Below are positions 16,798 through 25,300 of a stretch of DNA of 64,000 bases, piece after piece. The translations under genes and the position numbers were made by a program. The stretch's first letter is position 1. Each line of letters begins with the position of its first letter. The notes under the pieces are model-generated. The model was not told the DNA's origin. It worked only from the letters and a program-made list of their open reading frames with translations, and searched no databases. Origin of the DNA: JAGNKE01 sp964583335 (lineage in GTDB: Bacteria > Pseudomonadota > Alphaproteobacteria > Micavibrionales > Micavibrionaceae); assembly GCA_964583335.1 (NCBI GenBank), contig CAZOVG010000007.1, forward strand, positions 113,593 to 177,592, written 5' to 3'.

Positions 16798-19566
16798 ATG
16801 AGTCAGGAAAACCCCACGCCCCCGGAAAACGACGTTCCGAAGATTTATCTCGAAGACGAGATGAAGCAGTCCTATCTCGATTACGCGATGAGCGTGATCG
16901 TGAGCCGGGCGCTGCCCGACGCGCGTGACGGCCTGAAGCCCGTTCACCGCCGTATTTTGTACGCGATGCGCGTAGGCGGTTATACGTCCGACAAGGCCTT
17001 TAAGAAGTCCGCCCGCGTGGTCGGGGACGTGATGGGTAAATTCCACCCGCATGGCGATCAGGCGATTTATGATTCTCTCGTGCGCATGGCGCAACCCTGG
17101 TCTATGAGCCTTCCGCTCGTGGACGGGCAGGGGAACTTCGGCTCGCTCGACGGCGACCCCCCGGCGGCGATGCGTTACACGGAGGCCCGCCTCGACAAGG
17201 CCGCCGAAACGATGCTGGACGATATCGACAAGGAAACCGTCGATTTCCGCCCCAACTACGACGACACGGAAAGCGAACCCTCCGTCCTGCCCACCCGCAT
17301 CCCGAACCTTCTGGTCAACGGCGCGGGCGGCATCGCGGTCGGAATGGCCACCAACATCCCGCCGCATAATTTGGTTGAGGTCATCGACGCCTGCTGCGCC
17401 TTCGTCGAAAACCCGCAGATTACGACCGAGGAGTTGAACACGATCATCCTCGGCCCGGACTTCCCGACCGGCGCGTTCATCATCGGGCGCAACGGCATTC
17501 GCTCCGCCTACCAGACCGGCAACGGCTCCGTCGTCATGCGCTCGAAAACCTCGATCGAGGAGATCGGCAAGCGCGAGGCGATCATCATCCATGAAATCCC
17601 CTATCAGGTCAGCAAGGGCAAGCTGCTCGAACGCCTCGGCGAGGTCGGACGCGAAAAGATCGTGGAGGATATCCACGAGATCCGCGACGAATCCGACCGC
17701 GACGGCGTACGCGTCGTCATCGAGTTGAAGACCGGCGCGAACAGCGACGTGGTGCTGAACCAGCTGTTTAAGCACACGCAGCTCCAGACCAACTTCGCCT
17801 GTAACATGGTCGCGCTGCATAATGGCAAGCCGCAGATCATGCTCCTGCGCGACATGATCAAGGCGTTCGTGAACTTCCGCGAGGAGGTCATCACCCGCCG
17901 CACCATCTATGAACTCGGCAAGGCCCGCGAACGCGCCCACAAATTAGCCGGTTTGGCCGTAGCGGTCGCCAATATCGACGAGGTCATCGCGATCATCCGC
18001 AACGCCCCGAACCCCGGCGAGGCAAAAGAGGGCTTGCTCGCCCGTGACTGGCCCGCCGCCGACGTCGCGCCCCTGATCGCTCTGATCGACGACCCCGAAT
18101 ACCCGGTGTCTGACAAGGGCACCTACCGCATGTCGGAAATTCAGGCGAAGGAAATTCTTGATCTGCGCCTGCACCGCCTCACTGGGCTGGAGCGCGACAA
18201 GATCGGCGACGACCTGAGAAAAATAACAGACGAGATTTCCGAATATCTCGCCATCCTCGCCAGCCGTGAGCGTCTTCTGGGCGTTCTGGTCTCCGAACTT
18301 GTCGAGGTCAAGGAAAAATTCGGCGTGCCCCGCCGCACCCAACTCGTCGATGCGGAATTCGAGGTGGATATCGAATCCCTGATCCAGCGCGAGGACATGG
18401 TGGTCACGATCACCGGCGGCGGCTACGCCAAGCGCGTCCCGCTGGATACTTACCGCGCCCAGCGCAGAGGCGGCAAGGGCCGCACGGGCATGAGCATGAA
18501 GGACGAGGATTTCGTCTCCGACCTGTTCGTGGCCAGCACGCATACCCCGATGCTGTTCTTCACCTCGCGCGGGATCGTGCACCGCATGAAGGTCTACCAG
18601 ATTCCGCTCGCCAACCCGCAATCGCGCGGCAAGGCGCTGATCAATCTTCTCCCGCTCGAAAAAGACGAAAGCGTCAGCGTCTACCTGCGCATGCCTGAAA
18701 ACGAGGAAATGTGGGACAAGCTGGACATCATGTTCGCGACCTCCCACGGCACGGTCCGCCGCAACAAGCTCTCGGACTTCAAGAACATCCGCTCCAACGG
18801 CCTGATCGCTATGAAGCTGGGCGAGGACGAGCGCCTCGTCTCCGTCAAGATCTGCAAGGACGACGAGGACATCCTGCTCGCCACCAAGATGGGCAAGGCG
18901 ATCCGCTTCCCGGTCTCCGACATCCGCGTCTTCACGGGCCGCACCTCTACGGGCGTGCGCGGCGTGAAGCTCAAGGAAGAGGGCGACGAGGTGATCTCGA
19001 TGTCCGTCCTCAAGCATATCGACGTCACCCCCGAAGAACGCGGCGCCTATATGAAGGCCGCAAACCGCATCATCGCGCCCGACGACATGGGCGCCCCGAA
19101 CGGCGACGAGGAGATCGAAAACATCTCCGACTCAGCCGTCAGCCTGAGCGACGAGCGCTACCGAACCCTTCTGGCCAACGAACAGCTTTTGCTCACGGTC
19201 ACCAACAAGGGCTTCGGCAAGCGCACCTCCGCCTATGAATACCGCGTCTCCGGGCGCGGCGGGCAGGGCGTGACCAACATGGCCCTCACCGAAAAGAACG
19301 GCGGCGAGGTCGTGGCGACCTTCCCCGTGACGGACTCGCACCAGATCATGCTGGTCACCGACAAGGGCCAGCTCATCCGCACCAAGGTCGAGAACATCCG
19401 CATCACCGGGCGCAGCGCGCAGGGCGTGACGATCTTCAAGGTCGGGGAGGGCGAAAGCGTGGTGTCCGTGGCCTGGCTCATTCAGGACGAAGACGATAAT
19501 AACGGAAACACTTCTACGGACACTGAGGACGGCGCAATCGATGACGCAGAACCCGGCGAAAGCTGA
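16798..19566 (+). CDS. gyrA: DNA gyrase subunit A
   Basis: Catalytic subunit of the enzyme that introduces negative supercoils, 922 aa. The active Tyr127 lies in AAMRYTEARL. The C-terminal beta-pinwheel carries the GyrA box QRRGGKG (about residues 556-562), which distinguishes it from ParC. The tail is acidic. At the quinolone-determining position equal to E. coli Ser83 there is Gln88 (HPHGDQAIYD); the Asp87 equivalent, Asp92, is kept. The last 26 bp overlap the start of the SET-domain gene. Confidence 0.97.
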   Translation: MSQENPTPPENDVPKIYLEDEMKQSYLDYAMSVIVSRALPDARDGLKPVHRRILYAMRVGGYTSDKAFKKSARVVGDVMGKFHPHGDQAIYDSLVRMAQPWSMSLPLVDGQGNFGSLDGDPPAAMRYTEARLDKAAETMLDDIDKETVDFRPNYDDTESEPSVLPTRIPNLLVNGAGGIAVGMATNIPPHNLVEVIDACCAFVENPQITTEELNTIILGPDFPTGAFIIGRNGIRSAYQTGNGSVVMRSKTSIEEIGKREAIIIHEIPYQVSKGKLLERLGEVGREKIVEDIHEIRDESDRDGVRVVIELKTGANSDVVLNQLFKHTQLQTNFACNMVALHNGKPQIMLLRDMIKAFVNFREEVITRRTIYELGKARERAHKLAGLAVAVANIDEVIAIIRNAPNPGEAKEGLLARDWPAADVAPLIALIDDPEYPVSDKGTYRMSEIQAKEILDLRLHRLTGLERDKIGDDLRKITDEISEYLAILASRERLLGVLVSELVEVKEKFGVPRRTQLVDAEFEVDIESLIQREDMVVTITGGGYAKRVPLDTYRAQRRGGKGRTGMSMKDEDFVSDLFVASTHTPMLFFTSRGIVHRMKVYQIPLANPQSRGKALINLLPLEKDESVSVYLRMPENEEMWDKLDIMFATSHGTVRRNKLSDFKNIRSNGLIAMKLGEDERLVSVKICKDDEDILLATKMGKAIRFPVSDIRVFTGRTSTGVRGVKLKEEGDEVISMSVLKHIDVTPEERGAYMKAANRIIAPDDMGAPNGDEEIENISDSAVSLSDERYRTLLANEQLLLTVTNKGFGKRTSAYEYRVSGRGGQGVTNMALTEKNGGEVVATFPVTDSHQIMLVTDKGQLIRTKVENIRITGRSAQGVTIFKVGEGESVVSVAWLIQDEDDNNGNTSTDTEDGAIDDAEPGES

Positions 19567-20089
19567 TAACAACAAGAAAATCGACAACGAGTGGAACACC
19601 AAGCTCGAATCCGTCGCCGACACCGAGTCGGCGGAGGTCCGCACCTCCACGATTGCCGGAACGGGCGTCTTCGCCAAGCGCCCCATCAAGCGGGGCGAGG
19701 TGATCCTGCCGCTCACGGGCCTGCGACTGCATGAATCCGAAATCTCCGAGGTCAACCGCAGCCTCTCGCTGCTTCAGGTCGAGGAAGACGAATATCTGAT
19801 GGCCACCGGCACGATCGACGATTTCCTGAACCATAGCTGCGACCCCAATCTGGGCTTCACGCCCGACGGGCAATCCTTCTTCGCCCTACGTGATATCGAA
19901 AAGGACGAGGAACTGTGCTGGGATTACAGCACCTGCGAAAACGACGCGCAGTGGTCGATGGATTGCCTGTGCGGCACGGCCGCCTGCCGGGGCAAGGTGA
20001 CGGGATTCCCGAATCTGGATGCGGCCACAAGCAAACGCCTCCTGCCCATCGCGCAGCCTTACCTGCGTCGCCTCTACGGCAACGCCTGA
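19541..20089 (+). CDS. SET-domain protein-lysine methyltransferase-like protein
   Basis: Predicted S-adenosylmethionine-dependent protein lysine methyltransferase, 182 aa. SET motifs are visible in order: the GTGVFAKRPIKRGE N-terminal strand, NHSCDPN, which forms the cofactor pocket and pseudoknot, DEELCWDYS with the conserved Tyr, and a post-SET-like CLCGTAACRG cysteine cluster. It overlaps the gyrA 3' end by 26 bp and ends 10 bp before coaD, so it is probably co-transcribed with both. The substrate is unknown. Confidence 0.85.
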   Translation: MTQNPAKADNNKKIDNEWNTKLESVADTESAEVRTSTIAGTGVFAKRPIKRGEVILPLTGLRLHESEISEVNRSLSLLQVEEDEYLMATGTIDDFLNHSCDPNLGFTPDGQSFFALRDIEKDEELCWDYSTCENDAQWSMDCLCGTAACRGKVTGFPNLDAATSKRLLPIAQPYLRRLYGNA

Positions 20090-20099
20090 GGAGTCAGTC

Positions 20100-20627
20100 A
20101 TGGCCAAGCCCGAAAACAAACACCTGATCGGAGTCTACCCCGGCTCCTTCGACCCCGTGACCAAGGGCCACCTGCACCTGATCCGCCGCGCCAGCCGCCT
20201 CGTGGACCGCCTGATCATCGCCGTGGCCTACAGCCGCCGCAAGGGCCCGCTCTTTACGCTAGAAGAGCGCATGGATATGCTCAAGCTCGATATCGACAAC
20301 ATGAACGATAAGGGCTGCGCGATCGAGGTCCGCGCCTTCGACAACCTTCTGGTCGAATTCGCCCGCGACGTGCAGGCTTCCTGTATTTTCCGGGGCCTGC
20401 GGGCCGTTTCCGACTTCGAATACGAGTTCCAGATGGCCGGAATGAACGCCAAGCTGGACCCCGGCATCGAGACGGTCTTCCTGATGGCCGCCGATAAGTG
20501 GCAGTTCGTCTCGGCGTCCTTCGTCAAGGAAATCTGCAGTCTGGGCGGGGATGTCGGGGAGTTCGTAACCCCGCAGGTATCTGAAAAACTGAAGAAAAAA
20601 TATGAAAAAGCGGACAAGAATGCTTGA
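20100..20627 (+). CDS. coaD: Phosphopantetheine adenylyltransferase
   Basis: Penultimate step of coenzyme A synthesis, transferring AMP from ATP to 4'-phosphopantetheine. The protein is 175 aa from the ATG at 20100, which has GAGGAG upstream; the frame is open earlier only inside the preceding gene. The nucleotidyltransferase motif TKGHLHLI and the start GVYPGSFDP are typical, as is RGLRAVSDFEYEFQMAGMN. The -35 box of the tRNA-Lys promoter overlaps its stop codon. Confidence 0.97.
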   Translation: MAKPENKHLIGVYPGSFDPVTKGHLHLIRRASRLVDRLIIAVAYSRRKGPLFTLEERMDMLKLDIDNMNDKGCAIEVRAFDNLLVEFARDVQASCIFRGLRAVSDFEYEFQMAGMNAKLDPGIETVFLMAADKWQFVSASFVKEICSLGGDVGEFVTPQVSEKLKKKYEKADKNA

Positions 20628-20652
20628 CGCAGGGGGGCTAAATCCATATTGT
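20624..20652 (+). promoter_or_regulatory. Probable promoter of tRNA-Lys
   Basis: TTGACG (20624-20629), a 17-bp spacer and TATTGT (20647-20652) lie about 40 bp before the tRNA. The -35 hexamer overlaps the coaD stop codon. Confidence 0.55.
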
Positions 20653-20692
20653 TCCCCAACTCCAAAGGGTGCCAAAGCCCGGAAACGGCAAT

Positions 20693-20768
20693 GATCGCGT
20701 AGCTCAGCCGGTAGAGCAACTGACTTTTAATCAGTAGGTCCCGGGTTCGAATCCCGGCGCGATCACCA
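20693..20768 (+). tRNA. tRNA-Lys (anticodon TTT)
   Basis: A 76-nt tRNA with acceptor GATCGCG pairing with CGCGATC, D arm AGCTCAGCCGGTAGAGC, anticodon stem ACTGA/TCAGT around the loop CTTTTAA (anticodon TTT at 20726-20728), and T arm with GGTTCGAATCC. The CCA end is encoded. Confidence 0.97.
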
Positions 20769-20841
20769 TCTTTAGAAAATCACCTTAAAAAAAGAATGTT
20801 TCTGACGAGCAGAGCAGCCGAGCGTTTTGCAGGGACCGATA

Positions 20842-21102
20842 CTATTCGCGGCCTTTGAGTGCCGCCAGCACTTCGGCGCGGTCCTCTTCGCTCAAGGCGG
20901 ACAGGGCTTCGGCGCGTTGGCGCTCGGTCATCTGTGCGAGGCGCTCGCGGATCAGGCGTTGCGCGCGCCGACGCCGGAAAAGGAATCCGAGATACGCGGC
21001 GCCCCAAAGCGCGATCAGGATCAGCGATCCGCGCACGCCCCACAGACCGAACACAATCAGCGCCAGCGCGGCCATCCCGGCGAGCATCAGCGCCGCCTTC
21101 AC
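20842..21102 (-). CDS. Small two-helix membrane protein, unknown function
   Basis: An 86-aa protein with two short membrane helices (about residues 3-22 and 26-42), then a basic FRRRRAQRL stretch and a charged helical tail with MTERQRAEALSALSEEDRAE. The start is GTG overlapping the TGA of the shifted upstream frame (GTGA), which suggests translational coupling in the glnA transcription unit. No family recognised. Confidence 0.65.
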   Translation of the reverse strand: MKAALMLAGMAALALIVFGLWGVRGSLILIALWGAAYLGFLFRRRRAQRLIRERLAQMTERQRAEALSALSEEDRAEVLAALKGRE

Positions 21103-21233
21103 GGGGCCAGCCCCAACGACTGCATAAACGCCCCGTCACAGGCGGAGGACCGCGCCATCATATAACCCGCAATTCCGTTTGCCAGAATTTGGCGCCGCCG
21201 CTCATAGATCGTCAGCCGGAGCCCCAAGGGCGC
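21099..21233 (-). other. Out-of-frame C-terminal continuation of the secreted gene
   Basis: Directly after the G run at 21222-21225 the alternative frame reads through LRLTIYERRRQILANGIAGY and ends in QSLGLAP. It terminates exactly at the GTGA overlap with the next gene. That junction and its natural composition suggest it is the true C-terminus, separated by a one-base indel or sequencing error. Confidence 0.5.
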
Positions 21234-21966
21234 CGCCGAGCGCATTGCAGGGATAAATTTCATTCGCAAGAAAGTTGATCCAGAAGGATTTTTCCTTCTG
21301 CGAGGAAAAATCGCTGTTCCATCGCAGAAAGGCGGCGCGCGCCTGATCGGCCACATTCGCCGAATAGCTTCCGGCTGGGGCCTGCGCCGCGAGGCGATCT
21401 TCCCAAAGTTGCGCGTTGGTCCGGGAGAGAATTGTGGCCTTGGCCAGATCGTGCTTACCTTCATCATTCGCAGTGCTAAAGCCGAAATCTTCCGGGGCGT
21501 CCTCCATGGCTTGCGCACTCGTGGTTAAAGCCTGCGCGCACCAGGCCGCCTGTGAGAGCGCCCGCAAGCCAGGCTCCTCAAGAACCGGAGTGGGCTTTTT
21601 ATTCTTCTCTCGAGCGGCCTTCCAGTCGTTTTTGTAGGTATTCGCAATAACGTCAGGAAATTTTTCGATGATAATTTTTAAATCGTCCTCACAACCGAAG
21701 GTGTCCGTCGTGTTGATAAGGTGCAGACCGCGAAGGCTATAACCATACTGCGCCGACCAGGCGCCGGAAAAAATCAAGGTTCTCGACCATGTCTTTACGT
21801 GAGGATTTTGCCCGGGCACGCCGCCTTGAAGATAGGCCGACAGACACGACGACGCTCGCTCCGCGATCTTGTACGGGTTCTTCATATCGCCTAAGCCGTC
21901 CTGCGCCCACGCCGAAGCGCTGAACAGGGTCATCGCGCAGAGAATGAGCAGCGCAAGGCCTCTCAT
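21202..21966 (-). CDS. Secreted protein of unknown function, probably frameshifted near its C-terminus
   Basis: A 254-aa frame with a signal peptide cleaved near AWA (about residue 21) and several Cys residues that could form disulfides. I recognise no family. It starts five bases after the glnA stop and is probably co-transcribed with it. The frame ends shortly after NALGGALGAP at a TGA, but the other frame continues with plausible coding for about 41 residues and ends in a GTGA overlap with the next gene. A one-base difference at the GGGG run (21222-21225) would join the two. Confidence 0.7.
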   Translation of the reverse strand: MRGLALLILCAMTLFSASAWAQDGLGDMKNPYKIAERASSCLSAYLQGGVPGQNPHVKTWSRTLIFSGAWSAQYGYSLRGLHLINTTDTFGCEDDLKIIIEKFPDVIANTYKNDWKAAREKNKKPTPVLEEPGLRALSQAAWCAQALTTSAQAMEDAPEDFGFSTANDEGKHDLAKATILSRTNAQLWEDRLAAQAPAGSYSANVADQARAAFLRWNSDFSSQKEKSFWINFLANEIYPCNALGGALGAPADDL

Positions 21967-21971
21967 CGGGA

Positions 21972-23402
21972 TCAGCTCGAATAATAAAGGTTGTATTCCA
22001 CGGGGTGCGGGGTGCGCTCGACCCGCTCGACTTCTTCCATCTTAAGGGCGATAAACGCATCGATCACATCCTTGGTGAAGACGTCGTTCTTAAGCAGGAA
22101 CGCATGGTTGGCCTTAAGCGCCTCTAGAGCATCACGCAACGAACCGCAAGCGGAGGGAACCTTGGCGGCCTCTTCGGGAGTAAGATGGTAAAGGTCCTTA
22201 TCCAGACCCGTGCCGGGATGGATTTTATTTTCGATCCCGTCCAGCCCGGCCATGAGCATCGCGGCAAAAGCGAGATACGGGTTCGCCAGCGGATCGGGGA
22301 AACGCACCTCCACTCGCTTTCCGCCGGGTGCTGCGGAATAGGGGATGCGGCACGACGCCGAGCGGTTGCCCTTGGAATAAGCCAAAAGAACCGGCGCTTC
22401 ATAGCCCGGAACCAGGCGCTTATAGCTGTTCGTCGTCGGATTGGTGAACGCGTTGAGCGCCCGCGCATGTTTGAGGATCCCGCCAATATAATAAAGCGCG
22501 GTTTCCGAAAGGCCCTCATACTCGCCGCCCGCGAACAACGGTTTCCCGCCCTTCCAGATGGACTGGTGAACATGCATACCCGAACCGTTATCGCCAAAGA
22601 TCGGCTTCGGCATGAAAGTCGCCGTCTTGCCATAGCTGTGCGCCACGTTGTGAACGACATGTTTATACATCTGCACGTTATCGGCGCACGCAACCAGCGT
22701 CGCAAACCGCATGCCCAACTCGCACTGGGAGGAGGCGACCTCGTGGTGATGCTTCTCGACGCTCACGCCCATGCTTTCCAGCACCGTGAGCATCTCCGAG
22801 CGGATGTCCGAAAGACTATCTACCGGAGCCTCCGGCACGTATCCCCCCTTAACGGCGGGGCGATGGCCCATATTCCCTGTGGGATAATCGCGCCCGGAAT
22901 TATAGGGGCCTTCGACGCTGTCCAGCTGATAACCCGCATGGTGCGGGTCGGCGTGGATGCGCACGCTGTCGAAAATGAAAAACTCGATCTCCGGGCCGAA
23001 AAAGGCCGTATCGCCTGCGCCCGATTTCCGAAGGTATGCCTCGGCGGCTTTCGCGATGGAGCGCGGGTCGCGCCCATAACCCTTGGTCGTGCCCGGCTCG
23101 GACACGTCGCAAAGGATTTTGATCGTCTTTTGTGCGGAAAACGGATCGTAAGTCACGCGGCTGAGGTCAGGGCGCAACGTCATGTCGGACTCGTGAATGG
23201 CGCGCCACCCGGCGATGGAGGAGCCGTCGAAATAAACCCCGGAATCCAGAATATCCTTGTCTACATAGCTCGCCCGGAAGGTGATATGGTGCCACTTGCC
23301 GCGCAAATCCGTGAAGTTGAAATCCACATATTGTACGTCCTGCTCCTCGATATATTTCAGCAGTTCGGCAGGGGATTTGAAGGACAGCGTGTATTTGTTC
23401 AC
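21972..23402 (-). CDS. glnA: Glutamine synthetase type I
   Basis: ATP-dependent synthesis of glutamine from glutamate and ammonia, the main nitrogen entry point; a dodecamer in the cytoplasm. At 476 aa it has the GSI length. Motifs seen: DFNFTDLRGKWHHITF, FDGSSIAGW, the metal-binding FFGPEIEFFIFD, KPIFGDNGSGMHVHQS and the adenylylation-loop Tyr in DLYHLTPEEAAKVP. Control by adenylylation is therefore expected. The start is GTG with GAGG six bases upstream. No glnB precedes it; tRNA-His lies upstream on the other strand, and a secreted protein gene follows. Confidence 0.96.
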   Translation of the reverse strand: MNKYTLSFKSPAELLKYIEEQDVQYVDFNFTDLRGKWHHITFRASYVDKDILDSGVYFDGSSIAGWRAIHESDMTLRPDLSRVTYDPFSAQKTIKILCDVSEPGTTKGYGRDPRSIAKAAEAYLRKSGAGDTAFFGPEIEFFIFDSVRIHADPHHAGYQLDSVEGPYNSGRDYPTGNMGHRPAVKGGYVPEAPVDSLSDIRSEMLTVLESMGVSVEKHHHEVASSQCELGMRFATLVACADNVQMYKHVVHNVAHSYGKTATFMPKPIFGDNGSGMHVHQSIWKGGKPLFAGGEYEGLSETALYYIGGILKHARALNAFTNPTTNSYKRLVPGYEAPVLLAYSKGNRSASCRIPYSAAPGGKRVEVRFPDPLANPYLAFAAMLMAGLDGIENKIHPGTGLDKDLYHLTPEEAAKVPSACGSLRDALEALKANHAFLLKNDVFTKDVIDAFIALKMEEVERVERTPHPVEYNLYYSS

Positions 23403-23577
23403 GGGAAGCCTCGTCTCTGGTTAGGGTCGGACACCCCTTGTTTACCATGCAGGGCAGGGGGCGGCAATCTCATTATTGGAGCGATAAAAGCTGTAATAAT
23501 AGAGGCGGATAAGTATAATATTCTTGACGTGCCGGGGGTGCAGGGGATAGACATTTCCAACCCGCATGGCGGGTTAT

Positions 23578-23654
23578 GGCGGCTGTAGCTCAGTTGGTAG
23601 AGCCCTCGGTTGTGGTCCGAGTTGTCGCGGGTTCGAGCCCCGTCAGTCGCCCCA
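23578..23654 (+). tRNA. tRNA-His (anticodon GTG)
   Basis: Acceptor GCGGCTG (from 23579) pairs with CAGTCGC through one G-T wobble. The anticodon stem CTCGG/CCGAG holds the loop TTGTGGT (anticodon GTG). The T arm contains GGTTCGAGCCC, and CCA is encoded. Base 23578 supplies the extra G-1 that is diagnostic for tRNA-His. TTGACG-16-GATAGA at 23524-23551 is a possible promoter. Confidence 0.95.
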
Positions 23655-23670
23655 TTTTCTTCCTTAATAT

Positions 23671-23698
23671 TTGACATTTCCTCAAAAATCGCTATAAA
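23671..23698 (+). promoter_or_regulatory. Strong sigma-70-type promoter for rpsD
   Basis: TTGACA (23671-23676), 16-bp spacer, TATAAA (23693-23698); close to consensus. It would give a leader of roughly 120 nt before rpsD. Confidence 0.75.
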
Positions 23699-23719
23699 TC
23701 CCCGCATTCCCGGGAAAGT

Positions 23720-23737
23720 GGGGGTTTTCGGACCCCC
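23720..23737 (+). promoter_or_regulatory. GC hairpin in the rpsD leader
   Basis: GGGGGT (23720-23725) pairs with ACCCCC (23732-23737) around a six-base loop. It lies between the promoter and the rpsD start and could take part in S4 autoregulation or attenuation; there is no U-tract, so it is not a simple terminator. Confidence 0.4.
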
Positions 23738-23828
23738 CGTTGAACGGAAGGCTCCCTGAAAAATTCAAGGATGCGCTTTGGCTCAAACCGTATGGTCTGC
23801 CGGGACAACATAGAAGAAAGTGAAAACG

Positions 23829-24446
23829 ATGAGTGGAAAAAGAGAAAGTTCCAAGCACAAGATCGACCGCCGTTTGGCTGTCAACCTCTGGGGCCGCCCC
23901 AAATCCCCCTTTAACAAGCGCCAGACCGGACCCGGCATGCACGGCGCACGCCGCAGCAAGCCCACGGGCTACGGCATCCAGTTGAAGGCCAAACAGCTCC
24001 TCAAGGGCTACTACGGCAATATCGGCGAGCGTCAGTTCCGCCGTTACTTCAAGGAAGCCTCCCGCATGAAGGGCGACACCTCGCAGAACCTGATCGGTCT
24101 GCTGGAGAGCCGTCTGGACGCCGTGATTTACCGCGCCTGCTTCGTGCCGACCGTGTTCGCAGCGCGTCAGGTCGTCAACCACCGCCACGTCACCGTGAAC
24201 GGCAAGGTCATCAACATCCCGTCCTACCTCGTGAAGGAAGGCGACGTGATCGAGATCCGCGAAAAATCCAAGAAAATGCCGGTCATCATCACCGCCACGG
24301 AATCCGCCGAGCGCGACGTGCCCGACTACATCGACTGCGACAAGAAGGCCATGAAGGCGACCTTCCTGCGCGTTCCCAAACTCGAAGACGTGCCGTACCC
24401 GGTGCTGATCGAGCCGAACCTGGTGGTCGAGTTTTACTCCCGCTAA
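23829..24446 (+). CDS. rpsD: Small ribosomal subunit protein uS4
   Basis: Primary 16S rRNA-binding protein that nucleates 30S assembly, 205 aa. I chose the ATG at 23829 because family members begin MSKRESSKYK; a GTG three codons earlier (23820) has the better AGAAGAAA ribosome site and is possible. The S4 RNA-binding domain runs from about residue 94 (SRLDAVIYRACFVPTVFAAR). It is monocistronic here, with its own promoter, long leader and a strong terminator. Confidence 0.96.
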   Translation: MSGKRESSKHKIDRRLAVNLWGRPKSPFNKRQTGPGMHGARRSKPTGYGIQLKAKQLLKGYYGNIGERQFRRYFKEASRMKGDTSQNLIGLLESRLDAVIYRACFVPTVFAARQVVNHRHVTVNGKVINIPSYLVKEGDVIEIREKSKKMPVIITATESAERDVPDYIDCDKKAMKATFLRVPKLEDVPYPVLIEPNLVVEFYSR

Positions 24447-24477
24447 TCGCGTGGGTAGACACAGAATTTGCAAGAAA

Positions 24478-24500
24478 GCCGCCTCCGGGCGGCTTTTTTT
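24478..24500 (+). terminator. Intrinsic terminator after rpsD
   Basis: GCCGCC (24478-24483), loop TCCG, GGCGGC (24488-24493), then seven T residues. It ends against the stop codon of the convergent trmJ gene. Confidence 0.9.
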
Positions 24501-25230
24501 ATGTGCGCGACTTGTCGAGCAGGGCGGAAAGCACGCCGTGCAGCGTCCGCAACTCCTGCTCGGTGATGTCGGCCCGCACGAAGATGTTGCGGATATTGCG
24601 CTTCATGATCGGCACCACCTCGGGCGCCCGGAAGAACGCGCTCCCCTCCAGCGCGGCCAGCAGCCGCTCCAGATAGCCCTCGATCTCACCCTGCGCTGCG
24701 GGCGGACTGTCCTTGCGGTTCATCTCCGGCAAGGGCGTGTCCTGGGCCCGCCGCCATTCATAGGCCATGACCAGCACCGCCGTGGCGATATTGAGGGAGG
24801 AGAAATCGGGATTCGCAGGGATGTTGATGATCCCCTGACAGAGCGCCACGTCGTCATTCACCAGCCCCATCCGCTCCGCCCCGAACACGAACCCGGCCTT
24901 CTGACCCTGTTGCGTGCGTTCGCAAGCCTGCGCGACGGCCTGCGCCGGGCTGAAGACGGGCTTCACCATATCCCGCAGCCGCGCCGTGGTGCCCAGAACG
25001 AAATGAAGGTCGGCCACAGCCTCCTGCAAGGTTGGAAAGACCTGAACGGGCGGCATGGCCTCCAGCGCCCCGGCGGACATAGTATCGGCCTTCTCGTTCG
25101 GCCACCCGTCGCGCGGATTGACGATGCGCAGCTCTGACAGCCCGAAATTGAGCATCGCGCGGGCCGCAGCGCCGATATTTTCACCCATCTGCGGGTTAAC
25201 GAGAATCACGCAAACCATAGGATTTCTCAC
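24499..25230 (-). CDS. trmJ: tRNA/rRNA 2'-O-methyltransferase of the TrmJ/SpoU family
   Basis: SPOUT-class methyltransferase, predicted to methylate the 2'-OH of tRNA residue 32 using S-adenosylmethionine. The 243-aa protein shows the order of motifs expected: VNPQMGENIGAAARAMLNFG at the start, FVFGAERMGLVNDD for the knotted cofactor site, and INIPANPDFSSLNIATAV. The C-terminal helical extension is typical of TrmJ. It is convergent with rpsD. A perfect palindrome begins right at its start codon boundary. Confidence 0.88.
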   Translation of the reverse strand: MRNPMVCVILVNPQMGENIGAAARAMLNFGLSELRIVNPRDGWPNEKADTMSAGALEAMPPVQVFPTLQEAVADLHFVLGTTARLRDMVKPVFSPAQAVAQACERTQQGQKAGFVFGAERMGLVNDDVALCQGIINIPANPDFSSLNIATAVLVMAYEWRRAQDTPLPEMNRKDSPPAAQGEIEGYLERLLAALEGSAFFRAPEVVPIMKRNIRNIFVRADITEQELRTLHGVLSALLDKSRT

Positions 25231-25245
25231 GTTTTACAGTAAAAC
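25231..25245. promoter_or_regulatory. 15-bp palindrome between trmJ and a divergent small gene
   Basis: GTTTTACAGTAAAAC has 7-bp perfect arms around one base. A related site, GCTTTACTGTATTTG at 25299-25313, shares the TTTACTGTA core and overlaps the -35 box of the small gene at 25391. The pair looks like a regulator binding region; the regulator is unknown. Confidence 0.45.
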
Positions 25246-25300
25246 AGCTTTATGAGCATTCGCGGTATCCTATTGATTTTTTTCATAATTTCAACAAAGC

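Noticed and set aside
16723..17940. 405-codon frame antisense to gyrA
   Set aside because: Shadow of gyrA; composition dominated by Asp, Val, Arg and His with no motif.
16798..19566. Possibility that gyrA is parC
   Set aside because: The Gln in HPHGDQ can also occur in ParC, but the QRRGGKG GyrA box and the 922-aa length identify GyrA.
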